Positions 11,662 to 23,084 of a DNA stretch of 64,000 nt are shown piece by piece. The stretch is from Chenopodium formosanum. Lineage: Eukaryota > Streptophyta > Magnoliopsida > Caryophyllales > Amaranthaceae. The stretch lies in NCBI GenBank assembly GCA_024500155.1, contig CM044862.1, positions 47,192,001 through 47,256,000 on the forward strand, written 5' to 3'. The first letter of the stretch is position 1, and each line of letters opens with the position of its first letter. The translations under genes and the position numbers were made by a program. The notes beneath the pieces were generated by a model. The model was not told the DNA's origin. It saw only the letters and a list, made by a program, of their open reading frames with translations, and searched no databases.

Positions 11662-14048
11662 TGATCGGGGTTAGATAGTGTCGTTAGTCTACTAACCCTA
11701 ATCAAATTAACAATTTATAATACCTAAACTACCCTAATACGAGTATAGGGGTAAGTAAAGGGTCGAACCCAAAAGGACTAAGTGTATCAATCTATGCTAA
11801 TTAGACTACTAGGAAAGCTTGTGAGGTAAAGAAGGGTTCAACTAAACACTACTAAGAGCAAATAACTAAAACTAGGAAAAGTGGAATCCAATTACATCAA
11901 TGCATTCAACAACATCAAACAATTAGATGAAAATGACCTCAATTAGGACGATTTACACATTTAACTCACTCTCGCGCAATTAAACATGTTAATAATCCTA
12001 CTAAACTAATTCACTCCCGTACAACTAGCCTAGAAAAGATATGGAGGAATTTAGGGTTCTCAAACAACTCACTTTCGCACAATTGATTGAAAACACAATT
12101 AAAAGCATAGAATCAATTAGCTAGAAAGATTCTAATCCATAAAAGCATCATCCATACACAATAATCAAGAAACAATTTCATACTAACCACAATCAATCAT
12201 CAAATTAATTAACATAACCTTCATCCATTTCCCTAGAACAAAACCTAAACTAACATAATGAACAAAAATATGGAAAACAAGATAAAATAATAATAAAAGC
12301 AAGAATCAACAACTAAACTAATTAAACTACTCAAGTCAACAAATAAATAAGCAAAAACAATAATAAATGAAAGCAATAAAGGTGAGAGAAAGTTAGGAAA
12401 ACTCATTGAATTTATGAGACGAAAAATCCACAAATTTGCTTCTTCAAAATCCCAAAAACTCCATGAAAAATCCCATCTTTCTCTCTCTAAACTACTCCTA
12501 ACCCTAAGAGAGAGAAATAAAGGCTAAACTAATCTAATCTAGGCTAAAATAATGTTAAGTTAATGTCATGAGAAAATAACCCCAAAGGGGTATTTATAAT
12601 ACAAGGCTAAATAAAATAAAGTAAAAGAGAAAACTAAAAAGAAATAAAAACTAAACTAAAATAATTAAAATAACTAAACTTAAAAACCAAAAATAAAACT
12701 AAACTAAAAATAAAATAAAATAAAAGAAAATGAAAAGAAAAAAGGAAAAAGAAAACAAAACCCAACAATTTCCCCAAACCCACGAAACCCATCAGCTTCC
12801 CCCTTTCCTTCCCCTTTCGATCTTGGCTGCTCTGGTTTTCTATCCATCATCACCATCACGCATCATCAATCATCACTCAATCACCACCGTCAATCCTCAT
12901 CGTCATCAAACAAGCATCAATCAAAGCCGTTCAATTCTCATTAAAAATCACGTGAAAAGCTCGTGATTGACCCACGAATGCGCGCCCGCGAAGACACCGC
13001 GCAGAGGTCGCGCATAGCTTCTGCCTCGACTCTGAATTTGGACTCCAATCGTGTGCGCTTTCTGACAGGGGGTGCGCGGCCGCGATTATATGGGTTGCTG
13101 TTATTGTTGTGGCTGGTGGTGTGAGAATTGCGTGGTGGTTGATTGTGAGCTAAGGGAGCAGGGGAGGTGCGATTAGAGGCGGTTTTGTGGTGGCTGGTGT
13201 TTGCTTGGGTAAATTGGTGGCGGTGGCTGGTGTAATGGTGGTGTTGCGAGGTGAAACAGGGGAGATGCGATTGCGAGGGAGTTTGGTTTAATTGGTGATT
13301 GATAGGCGATTGGCGGTTTTGGCGGAGGTTGATTGGAGGTGGCTGATGGTGTTGGTGTTGTTGACGGTTGTTGTCGCTGCTGTTGCTGTTGGTGTTGTGA
13401 TGTGTGGTGGTTTGTGGTGAGCTGCGTGGTGTTGGTGGTGTTGTGTTGGTGGGTGGAGGTTGCTGTGAGGGCTGGTGGGAGCAGGGGATTGCGTGGTGTA
13501 GGTTTAGAAAGGGTGCGGTGAATGTTAAGCTGCTAGCAAGAGGGCAGCATCTAGAGCATTTGCTTCGAACCTTGACCTCCGAACACAAATTTGACTTTGA
13601 AACCCGATCGACCATGGACCCGAAAACACCTACAACCAAAAACATCACGAGGGTGAAATGGAAAATAAAATAAAATAAATAAAATAAAGTAAAATAAAAT
13701 AAGATAAATAAGTATAATAAAATACTAAAACTAAAGAAATAATAAAATTAAATGAAATAAAATAAAATAAAATACGAAACTAAAATAAATAAGAAAACGA
13801 GATTAAAAGAGAAATTATTAAAAGTATAAACTAACGACTAAAACTACAAACATTAAAAGGAAGAAAAATAAAATAAAACACGAAAATAAACTAAAAACTA
13901 TAGAAAATTACAAAATACTCAAAATAAAGAATAAAAGACAGAAAAATAAAATAATAGAAATAAAGAACAAAATAGGCTAAATTATTGTAAGATAAGCCGG
14001 AAAGCGACTCAATAATCACCGTAAAAGTGACATAAAAGTCACTTATCA
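11662..14048. mobile_element. Solo LTR (third family), long form, in A1
   Basis: Starts TGATCGGGG and ends CACTTATCA. CAACC flanks it on both sides (11657-11661 and 14049-14053). TG...CA ends plus a 5-bp duplication, with no internal coding region and no second LTR, fit a solo LTR. The same unit in shorter form is at 38980-40086. This copy has about 1.2 kb more in the middle (about 12450-13650), including a GC-rich, TGG-rich stretch at 12960-13520. The rest is very A-rich (repeated AATAAA). The reading frames in it look like low-complexity by-products. Confidence 0.82.
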
Positions 14049-14519
14049 CAACCCTTTATGGGTGCGGCCACTTAATTTTTCGACATCTTCGCGTTCCAGA
14101 ATTAATTAAAATTTCAATAGAAAATCGGCGAATTATTGGCGTCGCAGAATAGAGCCTGGCGCCAGCCAAAAGTCATAAGCGCCAGCCGATGGAATTGGCG
14201 CCTGGCGCCAGACTTCAATGGCAAGCGCCAAATGCCAATGACTGACGCCAATTCGGGAATAACATCTGGGCGAATTTCGGTGTTTTTCGGAAAATTTTTG
14301 ACTTCCGTACTCGAAGAATTTCTGGAAAATTAATTTTATTTTTTTCGATTTTAATTTCTTTAATAAAATAAATTTAAAGTAAACAATTTAATTGAAAGCT
14401 AAAATTTCATTTATAAAAAAAAATTACATTATTGATGAAATTTAAATAAAGCTGAAATAAATTAACTTTAAATAAAAATATTAATCTAAGTCTAATAAAT
14501 CTAAAGCTAAGCAATGGTC
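14049..14519. other. A1 spacer between pol and the antisense genes
   Basis: AT-rich, holding a GGCGCC-rich cluster at about 14138-14260. The A2 counterpart (24603-24867) lacks the cluster. The 3' ends of pol and of the antisense gene converge here. Confidence 0.65.
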
Positions 14520-16023
14520 TTAATTTTTGTTTTCCTTTCTAGCTCTTTTCCAATTCTTGTCTGTTTCCTCCTCTTCATCCATAACTTTAGCTAGTAGGCA
14601 TCCTTTAGAGGACCTACATTCAATTTTGGAATAGATAGTCTCCCCTTCAGCTAGCACTCCATGCTTCTTTTCCACCCAAGCTTTTTTGTCTGTGGTTTAG
14701 CTTTCCTTTTTCCTTTGTCTTTGGTAGTATTTTTCTTCCTAGGCATTGTAGGTGTTTTAAATTCAATTCTTGCACCTAGGCGTTCCTTGGCAGGAGTCAC
14801 CCTTTCACCTAGACGATTCTTCACATCGGTTCTACCCTGATCGATCGAAGATTTCTTCAGCAACCACTTCTTTACATCATTGGGCAAAGAAGGATGAACC
14901 TTTTGGGTAATCACTTCCCATAAAGGTCTAGCGCTCCAGTAAGCATCGAATCTATCTACTTCTTGAGATACAAGGTACTCATAGGGAGGACGAAGATCCC
15001 CGGAAGGATTATTCTGAAGCAAGCCGTATTTCTTTTTACCCTGCAGGGATAATAATAAGTCACACGAGACAAGCTTGGAAGACGGCAGAAAGGTTGCTTG
15101 TTAACACATACCATCCTTTCTATTTTCCACCATGGGATGACCCACTTGATAGAAAAATCACGTGATTCAAAGACTTTTCTCCACCCATGGCGCCCAATTT
15201 TAGGGATGCGCTTCTTCCTTCTCACGAAGCAATTGGAAGTATATTTTTCAATATCGTCCGGAGGGCTAATTAATCCTAGCCTCTCCATTAGCCACATCTG
15301 TAAAAAAATGCAATGTAAATAAATTGTTATTACAATACAAAAATATATTTTTTTATTTCTGTAATTAAATAATTATTTTTCTACCTGTAATAAAATTGGA
15401 GAGCCGCGAAGAGGCGCTTTTGGGTCCCTTTTCAATTCATCTAGACTAATCATAGTCTCTTCAACTATTAATGGCATTGGATTTCTCCCTTATTCAATTT
15501 GTTCTAGTACAGTGGTTATAATTGATTGACCCTCGTTATTTTTACCACTACTAAGAAAAAATTGGTTAAGCATGCAAAATAAAAACGCCCTTCTTCTATA
15601 TATATGAAAAGATTCAGAAAGAGGTTTATCAAAATAATGGCGTGCAAATTCTTTCAAATTAACTATGTTGCCATCTACATTTTTTGATAAATCCCTTTCC
15701 TTTAAATTAAAAAAGCATTCAAAATCCTTTTAATAATATGCATCTACTCTAGGGATTGCTATAAGGTCTATCGCAAGGAAGCCTAAGATAGCACCAAATT
15801 CCTTTGGCAAAGGGCTAATCTCATCATACCCTATTCTGAAACAATGAGTATCAACATTCCAAAATTCTAAAGCGGTATGTATGAAGTCTAGGTCAAGATC
15901 TACCCCTTTGATGCCAAAAATTCCCCCCAGGTGAAATAAATCTAATTCTTTTCTCTCCCTCGCATTAAGAGATCGACACCATTCATGAGTGTATTGGGTG
16001 AAGGTCTTGGTGAATAAAGACAT
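14520..16023 (-). pseudogene. A1 second antisense accessory gene, unknown function
   Basis: Two exons: 15385-16023 and 14520-15297, with an AT-rich intron of 87 bp bounded by CAG/gtag and acag/ATG. It starts at ATG 16023 (MSLFTKTFTQYTHEW). The N-terminal part has a helix-rich motif resembling the start of PMD or DUF7745-type domains: LDLDFIHTALEFW, THCFRIGYDEISPL, EFGAILGF. The C-terminal part is basic (PRKKNTTKDKGKRK). A stop near 15730 and a frameshift near 15040 break it. The plus-strand counterpart at 23085-24602 is broken elsewhere, so both descend from an intact gene. I do not recognise the function; the domain link is tentative. Confidence 0.75.
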
Positions 16024-16674
16024 GATTCTTGTTTTTCTAAAGAAGAGAATTATCTATTCGCTGGAATTATGAGAAGAATCGACTGGGCAAGGGGATTTTT
16101 ATACACAAATTGCGAGGAATTTCAATTAGCCTGAAATACGGTATCAGCGTCAATTGGCGCCAATCGCCAACGCTTGGTGCCACACGATAAGTGTAGCGCC
16201 TGGCGCTACGCGCCATAGTGTGGCGCCAGCTGGCACCAAGTTGCCAGACAGCCGCGCGTGCTCAACTTGAGTTTTTAATATTAGACTCGAGTCGGTTAAT
16301 GACTTTATGGCTCAGTTTAATTTTCCTAAACATACTTTTTTATCCTTTTTCTTAATCAATTAAATATAGCTATTATTTTTAATTTATATTTTTTTTTTTG
16401 GACTTTATTTTAAATTCCAAACACCCGACATTTTTTTCCTTTTTTATTTTTTCTTTTTGGGGGAGAGAGTCGGATACCCTCCATCAATAATAAAAATGAC
16501 GGAATTTTTGCGCAAAATTGTTTGTCACACTTTTCTTGCACACACTAACATGCACATAATAATAAATTATCAAATAAACTCATAATAACATAAATATACA
16601 AAATGTGTCGATAAATAATGAGTCAAAGGCAAAGTTCTATAAAAAAGTCAAAATAAAATATACACGGGAACAGA
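16024..16674. other. A1 spacer between the two antisense genes
   Basis: Upstream region of the second antisense gene and downstream region of the PMD gene. It contains a GGCGCC cluster at about 16150-16245, whose counterpart in A2 is at 22845-22965. No conserved open frame. Confidence 0.7.
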
Positions 16675-18996
16675 CTACGGCGCCGGAGGACGCAGGCCCA
16701 TCATGTCATAAAATTGCGCCGTACGAGGAGTCACCTCTCCACCAGCTCCAGCTCCAGATCCAATCTCCGTAAGGGGAGGAAGACTAAATATAGGACCACT
16801 CCAGCCAGGATCAACCTGAGGCTGAGGTCGCGGAGGCTGCTGCAATGACGAGCCTACCTCGTACATCCCACCACCTCTGAAAGCCGAGGTAGCCTGTTCT
16901 ATCGGCGCAGTGTGACCACCCTCTGCGACGTCGGCTCTAGCAGCCTCGAAGCGACCGCCTCTACCCCCTGATGAAATGCGACGACGTCTCGAGCTAGACC
17001 TCGCTAGATCCCTCCGCCCCTCAGGTCTTGTGCGAGTGTGAGAAGCAATGGGCTGGCCTGCAAGAAGAATTAAATCAGAAACAAGGTGAAATTGAAGCAG
17101 CAATGCAAAAATAATGGGTAAAGAAAGGTCACCTCTCGGACGACGTCATCCCGACGGCAAGTAGCCGCGTTCCTCATTCGGACGAGCTGGCTCCGGAAGG
17201 CATCTATGCATCGTGCCATCGCCGAAACCACCTCACGTAAAAACTGTCAGAAAAATAAGTCAGTAAATATACATGATAAAGGAACACAAAAATTCTGAAT
17301 TAAAACTAGGCTTACTCTAGTCTGGTGCCGAGGAATCGACCGCTCTACGAAGCGCTCGCCCTCGAGAGCCAGAGAAATCATCTCCTCGATCGGCCCGTAC
17401 ATCCCCTAGTAGTGGATGGACATACGGGGCGACACGAACTCAGCAGCACCGTCCTGACAAGACAGAAAAAATCAGTAAAATATTACTTGGGGGCTACTTA
17501 GTGAAAAATAAAAGCTAAAAATCTTACCATCACATTCTTAGCCGGCACAGGGGCTGGAGCTAACAAAGGTAGTATCTCCTCAGCATAACACCACCCGAGG
17601 ATCACATGGGACCGCCAAGGGGTACCAACTTCCACAGACGTGCTCGACAAACGCGCCTCGTCGAACATATGACGTGGTGGAGCGGCAGGAACGACGAAGA
17701 CATCAGAAGAGTGCTGTCTAGCGACCCTCTCTCCTAAGTACGCGACCGCTCCATAAGTCCCCAGAAAATAGCGACGCTCAGCAGAGTACTGTGCGGCTAA
17801 TTCAGGGACTGTCCAACCGCCCCACGGTCGGTATACCACCTCAGGTCCCTACAAAAAGCATCAATCAGGCAAGAATATATCTAAAGCACCGCGGAAGAGC
17901 AAGATAAACAATAAAAGTCGTACCGAGATGATCCGGTTCTTGACATGTGTAGTGGACATGTCCACATGATGACCTCCCCAAGAGGCGCTCACTAGAAATC
18001 CCCGCGGCGATGGTCTTGCCGGCGCAGCGTAAGGAAAGTACTCGTAGAACCAGATCTACAGAGAGCTAAAAGTGTGAGTAAACGCTAGCTAATATGCAAA
18101 GCTAAACTTTATAGGGAGTAAATGTTTACCTCTACGACCTTCCAAAAGGCAGACAAAGCAACGTTCGTCCCCAAGGACCGGTGTCGACACGAGTCCCTCA
18201 GCGCACGAACGAAGTCAGCATAGGCTAAGCTGGCCCAGTCATAAGTCCCGATCCGGTGGAGATCACGGACAGCAGGGAGGTAGTAAAGCAATGCCCTACT
18301 ACCCTTGTCAGGGGAGAATGTCCCTGAAAAACAACATCAGCACAAAGATACGCACCCGCTGCTCTTAGGTGGTCGCATCATCATCAAGAGCCACTGCCAG
18401 TGTCGAGCAGCAAATTCCTCTAGCACTAAATTGAGTCGTCTCGACCTCAGCTCGAGCCCGAATAGCAATCGGCCCCAATAACTCCTCGACCTTCGAAGAG
18501 AAGACGTCGATTCCATTGTCAAAAGGCAGTGGCACAGAGGTGAACTCCAGTCCTGTGATGAGACTAAAGTCCGTAGGGGTGACCATCATCTCACCCCAGG
18601 GGAAATGAAAGGTGTTGGTGGTGTCCCAAAAGAACTCCACCAAAGCGCGCACTACGTGATGACCCCCGCTGGAGGCAACCATAGCCTCAGAGGTCTCGAA
18701 CAGAGTAGCTAGCCCGTAAGACTCCCATAAGGGTCTCGTCTCAAGATCCCTGGCGATGTACATCCTGTACAAATCGCCTAAACCGTCACAGCCAGAGCCG
18801 TGATGTCGTGTCCTCCCGGGCTCGGTGCCATGTCTTACCCTCTCAGAAATGTGGTGGACAATGGCGAAGAACAGGGTCCGCTCATCCCACTCTGGAAGTC
18901 GACCAAGCTAAGTGGAAGGCGTGATGTCATCCTCTACGGGATCATGCTCCCGTCTAGTGTTTCGGGACCGTGAACCCGAGCCTCGTTGTCTAGCCA
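16675..18996 (-). pseudogene. A1 plant mobile domain (PMD) protein gene, antisense, six exons
   Basis: Exons (approximate): 18130-18996, 17924-18055, 17528-17848, 17316-17454, 17133-17231 and 16675-17057. The start is ATG at 18996 (MARQRGSGSRSR). The PMD core lies in exon 1: a segment around VRALVEFFWDTTNTFHFPWG, the hallmark MVTPTDFSLITGLEF, then LLYYLPAVRDLHRIGTYDWA. Exons 2 and 3 continue the fold (GGHHVDMSTTHVKNRI, YRPWGGWTVPELA). The tail is low-complexity. Damage: a TAG after about 30 codons, a TAA near 18368 with a one-base shift soon after, a TAG in exon 4, and one base lost at the last acceptor. PMD proteins include MAIN and MAIL1, which act in heterochromatin silencing; the role of transposon-borne copies is unknown. 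Confidence 0.85.
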
Positions 18997-20182
18997 TGCT
19001 ACATTGTGCAAAATTATCGAGAATTAAGGTTCTATAGTATTTAAGGTTCGCCTAGCCGCATGATACTATGTTCGCAAAAACAGAGTACGTAGTACTAAAA
19101 CAGAGCACTAATTCAAAATGAGCATGACGGCATTTTTCAAGCAATCAAACAATTTCTTGCAACACTATAGTTATTATTGTGACAAATTGAACAAGAATTG
19201 TTAGTAAAGACATAAAGAACGAGTCACATTGTTCTTCAAGACCTTACAAGGTCCAACAATGGCAAATCGCTCATTTCTTCACCAAATTGAGTCAAACAAG
19301 TATCAAATTACTCCCAAGGCAATATATAAACATAATCAAGCAATTTCATGGCATAAAGCTTGACAAACAAAGCAAATTAAGCATTATAAATTTCGAATTT
19401 TCATGAAATTCGTGAATAAACCTGCCAAGAATTCATAAAAACTGATGTGAGTTTGAAGGAAACTTACATAAATCAGGAAAATAGATGAAAATAGCTTTGA
19501 TTTGCAACAAATTGGAGCGAATTCGGTTGAGAAAAGAGCAAGCAATGAGCAATTAAAGCTTTCGGGTTTCTTCGAGCAGTTTCGCGACGAACAGAGCAGC
19601 GAAATGAAGAGCAAAGGGGTATTTAAGGAAGTCCCCGTGCTGGCGCCACGCCCTATGCATTGGCGTCACAAATTTGGCTTGGCGCCTGGCGCCAATATCA
19701 GCGCCTTGCGCTAATGCTAATAAGGTGGCGCTGATGGTTTTTCAGCGACGCCAAAGCACCCAGCCACCTGATGAGGTTGTGCTAGCCTTCTGCAACATAT
19801 TTTCGGGTTCCTTGGTATGCCAGTTAGCCCCTCTAAGTAGTTTGACATGATTTAGTAATCGGCTTGATTACATGAAGTGATCGACCTGATAAGAGATCGT
19901 CTCACTTAGCTTGAAGCGCCTAAGCATTGGCTCATTAGCAAAAGGCACCGACATATAGGTTTAAAAGCGAAGAGCACCGACATATAGGTTTAAAACAATG
20001 GAAGTGCCAACGTACAGGCATAGCGGAAGCAAAGTTCAGGCGAACTTTTAAAGATCGACAAGCGTGGATCTTCGGTAATTTCCTTTGGAAAATTATCGCA
20101 TCAAATGAAGGTCACTTCAAGAGAAGATATCTTCAACAGCATTCCCTAGCTTGCAGAAAGTTGTCACAAACAACTGGAGATT
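18997..20182. other. A1 region upstream of the PMD gene
   Basis: Presumed promoter region of the antisense genes. It holds a GGCGCC cluster (about 19636-19755) and a direct repeat of GCACCGACATATAGGTTTAA (about 19947 and 19976). It also holds degenerate relatives of the following 68-bp repeat, such as a TTCAAGAGAAGATATCTTC stretch near 20116. No convincing gene. Confidence 0.6.
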
Positions 20183-20522
20183 ATTGTTTCAAGAGAAATA
20201 ATCTTCGATGGTATTCCCTAGGATGTGGAATATTATCAATGCGGATGGAGATTGTTTCAAGAGAAATAATCTTCGATGGTATTCCCTAGGATGTGGAATA
20301 TTATCAATGCGGATGGAGATTGTTTCAAGAGAAATAATCTTCGATGGTATTCCCTAGGATGTGGAATATTATCAATGCGGATGGAGATTGTTTCAAGAGA
20401 AATAATCTTCGATGATATTCCCTAGGATGTGGAATATTATCAATGCGGATGGAGATTGTTTCAAGAGAAATAATCTTCGATGGTATTCCCTAGGATGTGG
20501 AATATTATCAAAGCGGAAAAGG
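20183..20522 (+). repeat. Tandem repeat, 68 bp x 5, upstream of the A1 polypurine tract
   Basis: Units start at 20183, 20251, 20319, 20387 and 20455, exactly 68 bp apart and nearly identical. Each begins ATTGTTTCAAGAGAAATAAT and contains ATTCCCTAGGATGTGGAATA. More diverged copies flank the array on both sides. The array lies about 330 bp before the 3' LTR. Confidence 0.93.
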
Positions 20523-20840
20523 ATCATTTCAGGTGAAGCAATCTTCTAATTGGAAGCAGTTACAGGCGTAGCGATTTTCAAGCGGGATGACATTCTCTAG
20601 CTTGCAGGAGGTCGTCAAAATAACAATAAAGCGGCAACAATCGGTTACTTCCAGAGACGTGTGCTCGACGGTGCAAGATACGCGTTTCTTAAATATTTTA
20701 TCTGTTTAACTAACGCTAGTTTTGCAGGTATCAGTGTTACAAGAGTGATTTAGGATCGCAGAACGTTCTGAATCATTCTCCGTCCCTATTGATACTTTGA
20801 CTTTCATTTTCGAAACTTGAGTTTCTCCAAACTCAGTCAA

Positions 20841-20852
20841 AGTGGGGGCTTC
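20841..20852 (+). other. Polypurine tract of A1
   Basis: AGTGGGGGCT followed by TC directly before the 3' LTR. This is the expected primer site for plus-strand DNA synthesis. 20523-20840 shows only degenerate repeat units and no gene. Confidence 0.8.
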
Positions 20853-22785
20853 TGTAGACACCCATTTGTGTCTCCCCAAAACCAAACCCGGTGATGAGTA
20901 TCTTTCGCGTCAAATCATAATCGAATGAAACGAAAGTGTGGAAAGTCTAGTGTTGCGGATAGTTTTTATTTCTTTTCTCTTCTCTCTGTTTTTGAAAACT
21001 TATTTTTAAGAAAACAGCCAATCCAGTTTTGTTGGTCCATGATATGGGTCCAATAGTAGTGTAGTTTGATGCGGCTTTTAAAGAGCTTTCCAACGATATA
21101 TTATAAGCCCAATTCCGATGAATATTGAGGAAATTATGGCCAATTTACCAAACTGGGCCCGGTTTGAGCTTTATATGCGGCTCAATGATCTAGGGGAGGG
21201 CCTAATATGATTTATCATTCTTAATGCAATTAGGAATGGTTTTAGTCTTCTAGAATCTTCTAGAAGGTTCTTTTCAGCATTGATAAATTGACTTTTGTTG
21301 ACTTTTCAAAGTTTTAATCAAAATCAAATAGCATTTTCGAAGAAATTATATGATTTTATCCTCCAGTACGGTAAACTTATCGGATTTTCGAAAACGCGTT
21401 GGTATCAGGCTTGGCGCCTAACCCTAGGCCTTGGCGCCTAAAACCAGGCCTGGCGCCTGGCGCTAGCCATTGGCGCCTGGCGCTAGTGCTGGTGCCTAGC
21501 GCCAGCTAGCCAGGCACCAGCTCTATTTTCTGAGCGTCAGACTCTGTTTTGTTTATTTATCTTTTTTTGGCTTATTTTCTCAATAAATATCGTATTGAAA
21601 ACTCCGTTTTCATTGACCAATTCCCACCGATAATCATCTACATCTATCATTCACCAATTCTCCTTATTCACAAGTTTTAATTAGCATTCTTTAATTAATT
21701 CATCTCTCTGTTTCTTTCTTTTAAAAACTTTGCTTTTCATACAAAATTCCGCATTCACAAGATCTAGAAACACCAAGCCATATTCGAAGTTGCCTTCGCC
21801 CTAGACGTGAAACATTTTAATTTCTGAGGATTTGGTCCCAAATCTCTCTTTCAATTATTTAATTTAATTGATTTGTTTATTATTTTCCTTGAAGTTACTA
21901 ACGTGTGTATTTTGTTATTAGAAAGAGGTACAAGGCATCAAAGTAAGTACTTTAATTGTTTTTATTGATATTATGATGTAGAAATCATGTTTACATTGTT
22001 GTTATGATATTCCTAGTATCATGTCTAGGGTATTTTTAATATTAAATATGATTGCTATGATGCCTTTTATTTTCTTCCTAATATTTATGATTGTTAGTAT
22101 CATGTTAGGATTAAAGATTTGATTTTTATTGCTTAGTGACATGGTAGGGTTTGTTATTAATCATGTTAGTATCATGCCTAGGATCTTACTTTTATTATGC
22201 TTTAACATGGATATTATAGATATTATGATTATTATGATTATTATTATTATTATTTATGTTGCTTGATTATTTATTCTTTATTGCTTGATCACCTTTTATG
22301 CATGTTAAAGGGAATTTGTACTTGTAATCATGCTTAATAAGATAATTAATAATCTTGTTAGGGTTAATTTGATTATATTTCAAGTGATCGCCAATAATAG
22401 TTTATATGTGCATTATATTCAACCAACATAGATTAAACAGGTTTAGAGTTAATCCTATTGATTGCATGTTGGTCAGAAAGCGCACATGAATACGATCAGA
22501 ATAAAGTAGAGGCCTATTATTAGGGCAGGTTCAATCTCTTTTAGGTTGAATTTGTACCTTCATCCCCAAACCCTTATTTGGTTCTAGACCTTATGGAGTT
22601 GACGATCTCTTGGATCGTTAAGGGGTGTAACCTTCATCCTATGAACGGTTTACAAGTTGCTTAAAAAACTTGTTGGCAACTCTTTTGCTCTATCTTCTTC
22701 CCATTTGGACGCCACCGTACTTTAGTGTATGGTCACAGTGGGGTTCAAGCTAGTGGGATTTAAAGGCTTGAAATTATTCCCTACA
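20853..22785 (+). repeat. A1 3' LTR
   Basis: 1933 bp, TG...CA, collinear with the 5' LTR. It has about 50 extra bp near 22030-22080 and lacks the T of the TATA box (AATAAATA near 21590). A GGCGCC cluster is at about 21405-21530. TTAAC follows at 22786-22790. Confidence 0.93.
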
Positions 22786-23084
22786 TTAACCGACTCAAGT
22801 TTAATATTAAAAACGCAAGTTAAGCATGCGCGGCTGATGTGGCAACTTGGCGCCAGCTGGCGCCACAATATGGCGCGTGGCGCCAGGCACTACACTTGGC
22901 GTGTGGCGCCAAGCACTGGCGACTGGCGCCAATTACGGGGTTTTGACGCCAATTAACGCTGATACCGTATTTCATTCTGATTAAAACTTCTCGCAATTTG
23001 TGTATAAATAGCTCCCTGCCCAGCCGATTCTTCTCATAATTCCAGCGAATAAAATAATTCTCTGCTTTAGAAAAAATAATAATC
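22786..23084. other. A1 target duplication and A2 spacer, right half
   Basis: TTAAC (22786-22790), then A2 sequence continuing from 1426. A GGCGCC cluster at about 22845-22965 lies just upstream of the next gene, matching the cluster at 16150-16245. Confidence 0.8.

Larger units (their letters stand above)
1427..22785 (+). mobile_element. A1: complete Tat-lineage LTR retrotransposon nested in A2 (same family)
   Basis: The element is 21.4 kb. LTRs at 1427-3300 and 20853-22785 begin TGTAGACACC and end CCCTACA. The sequence TTAAC flanks it on both sides (1422-1426 and 22786-22790). In order it holds a primer site, a leader, gag, PR, RT, RNase H, INT, a solo LTR insertion, two antisense genes, a 68-bp tandem repeat, a polypurine tract and the 3' LTR. 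It is inserted between the two antisense genes of A2 in the opposite orientation, forming large inverted repeats with its host. All reading frames are damaged, so it is not autonomous. Confidence 0.95.

Noticed and set aside
12941..13648. 235-codon minus-strand frame rich in His, Pro, Thr and Asn
   Set aside because: It is the complement of a TGG/GGT-rich low-complexity stretch inside the solo LTR, absent from the short copy, with no domain.
20183..20522. CRISPR-like array
   Set aside because: The 68-bp units are contiguous without spacers, in a plant retrotransposon.
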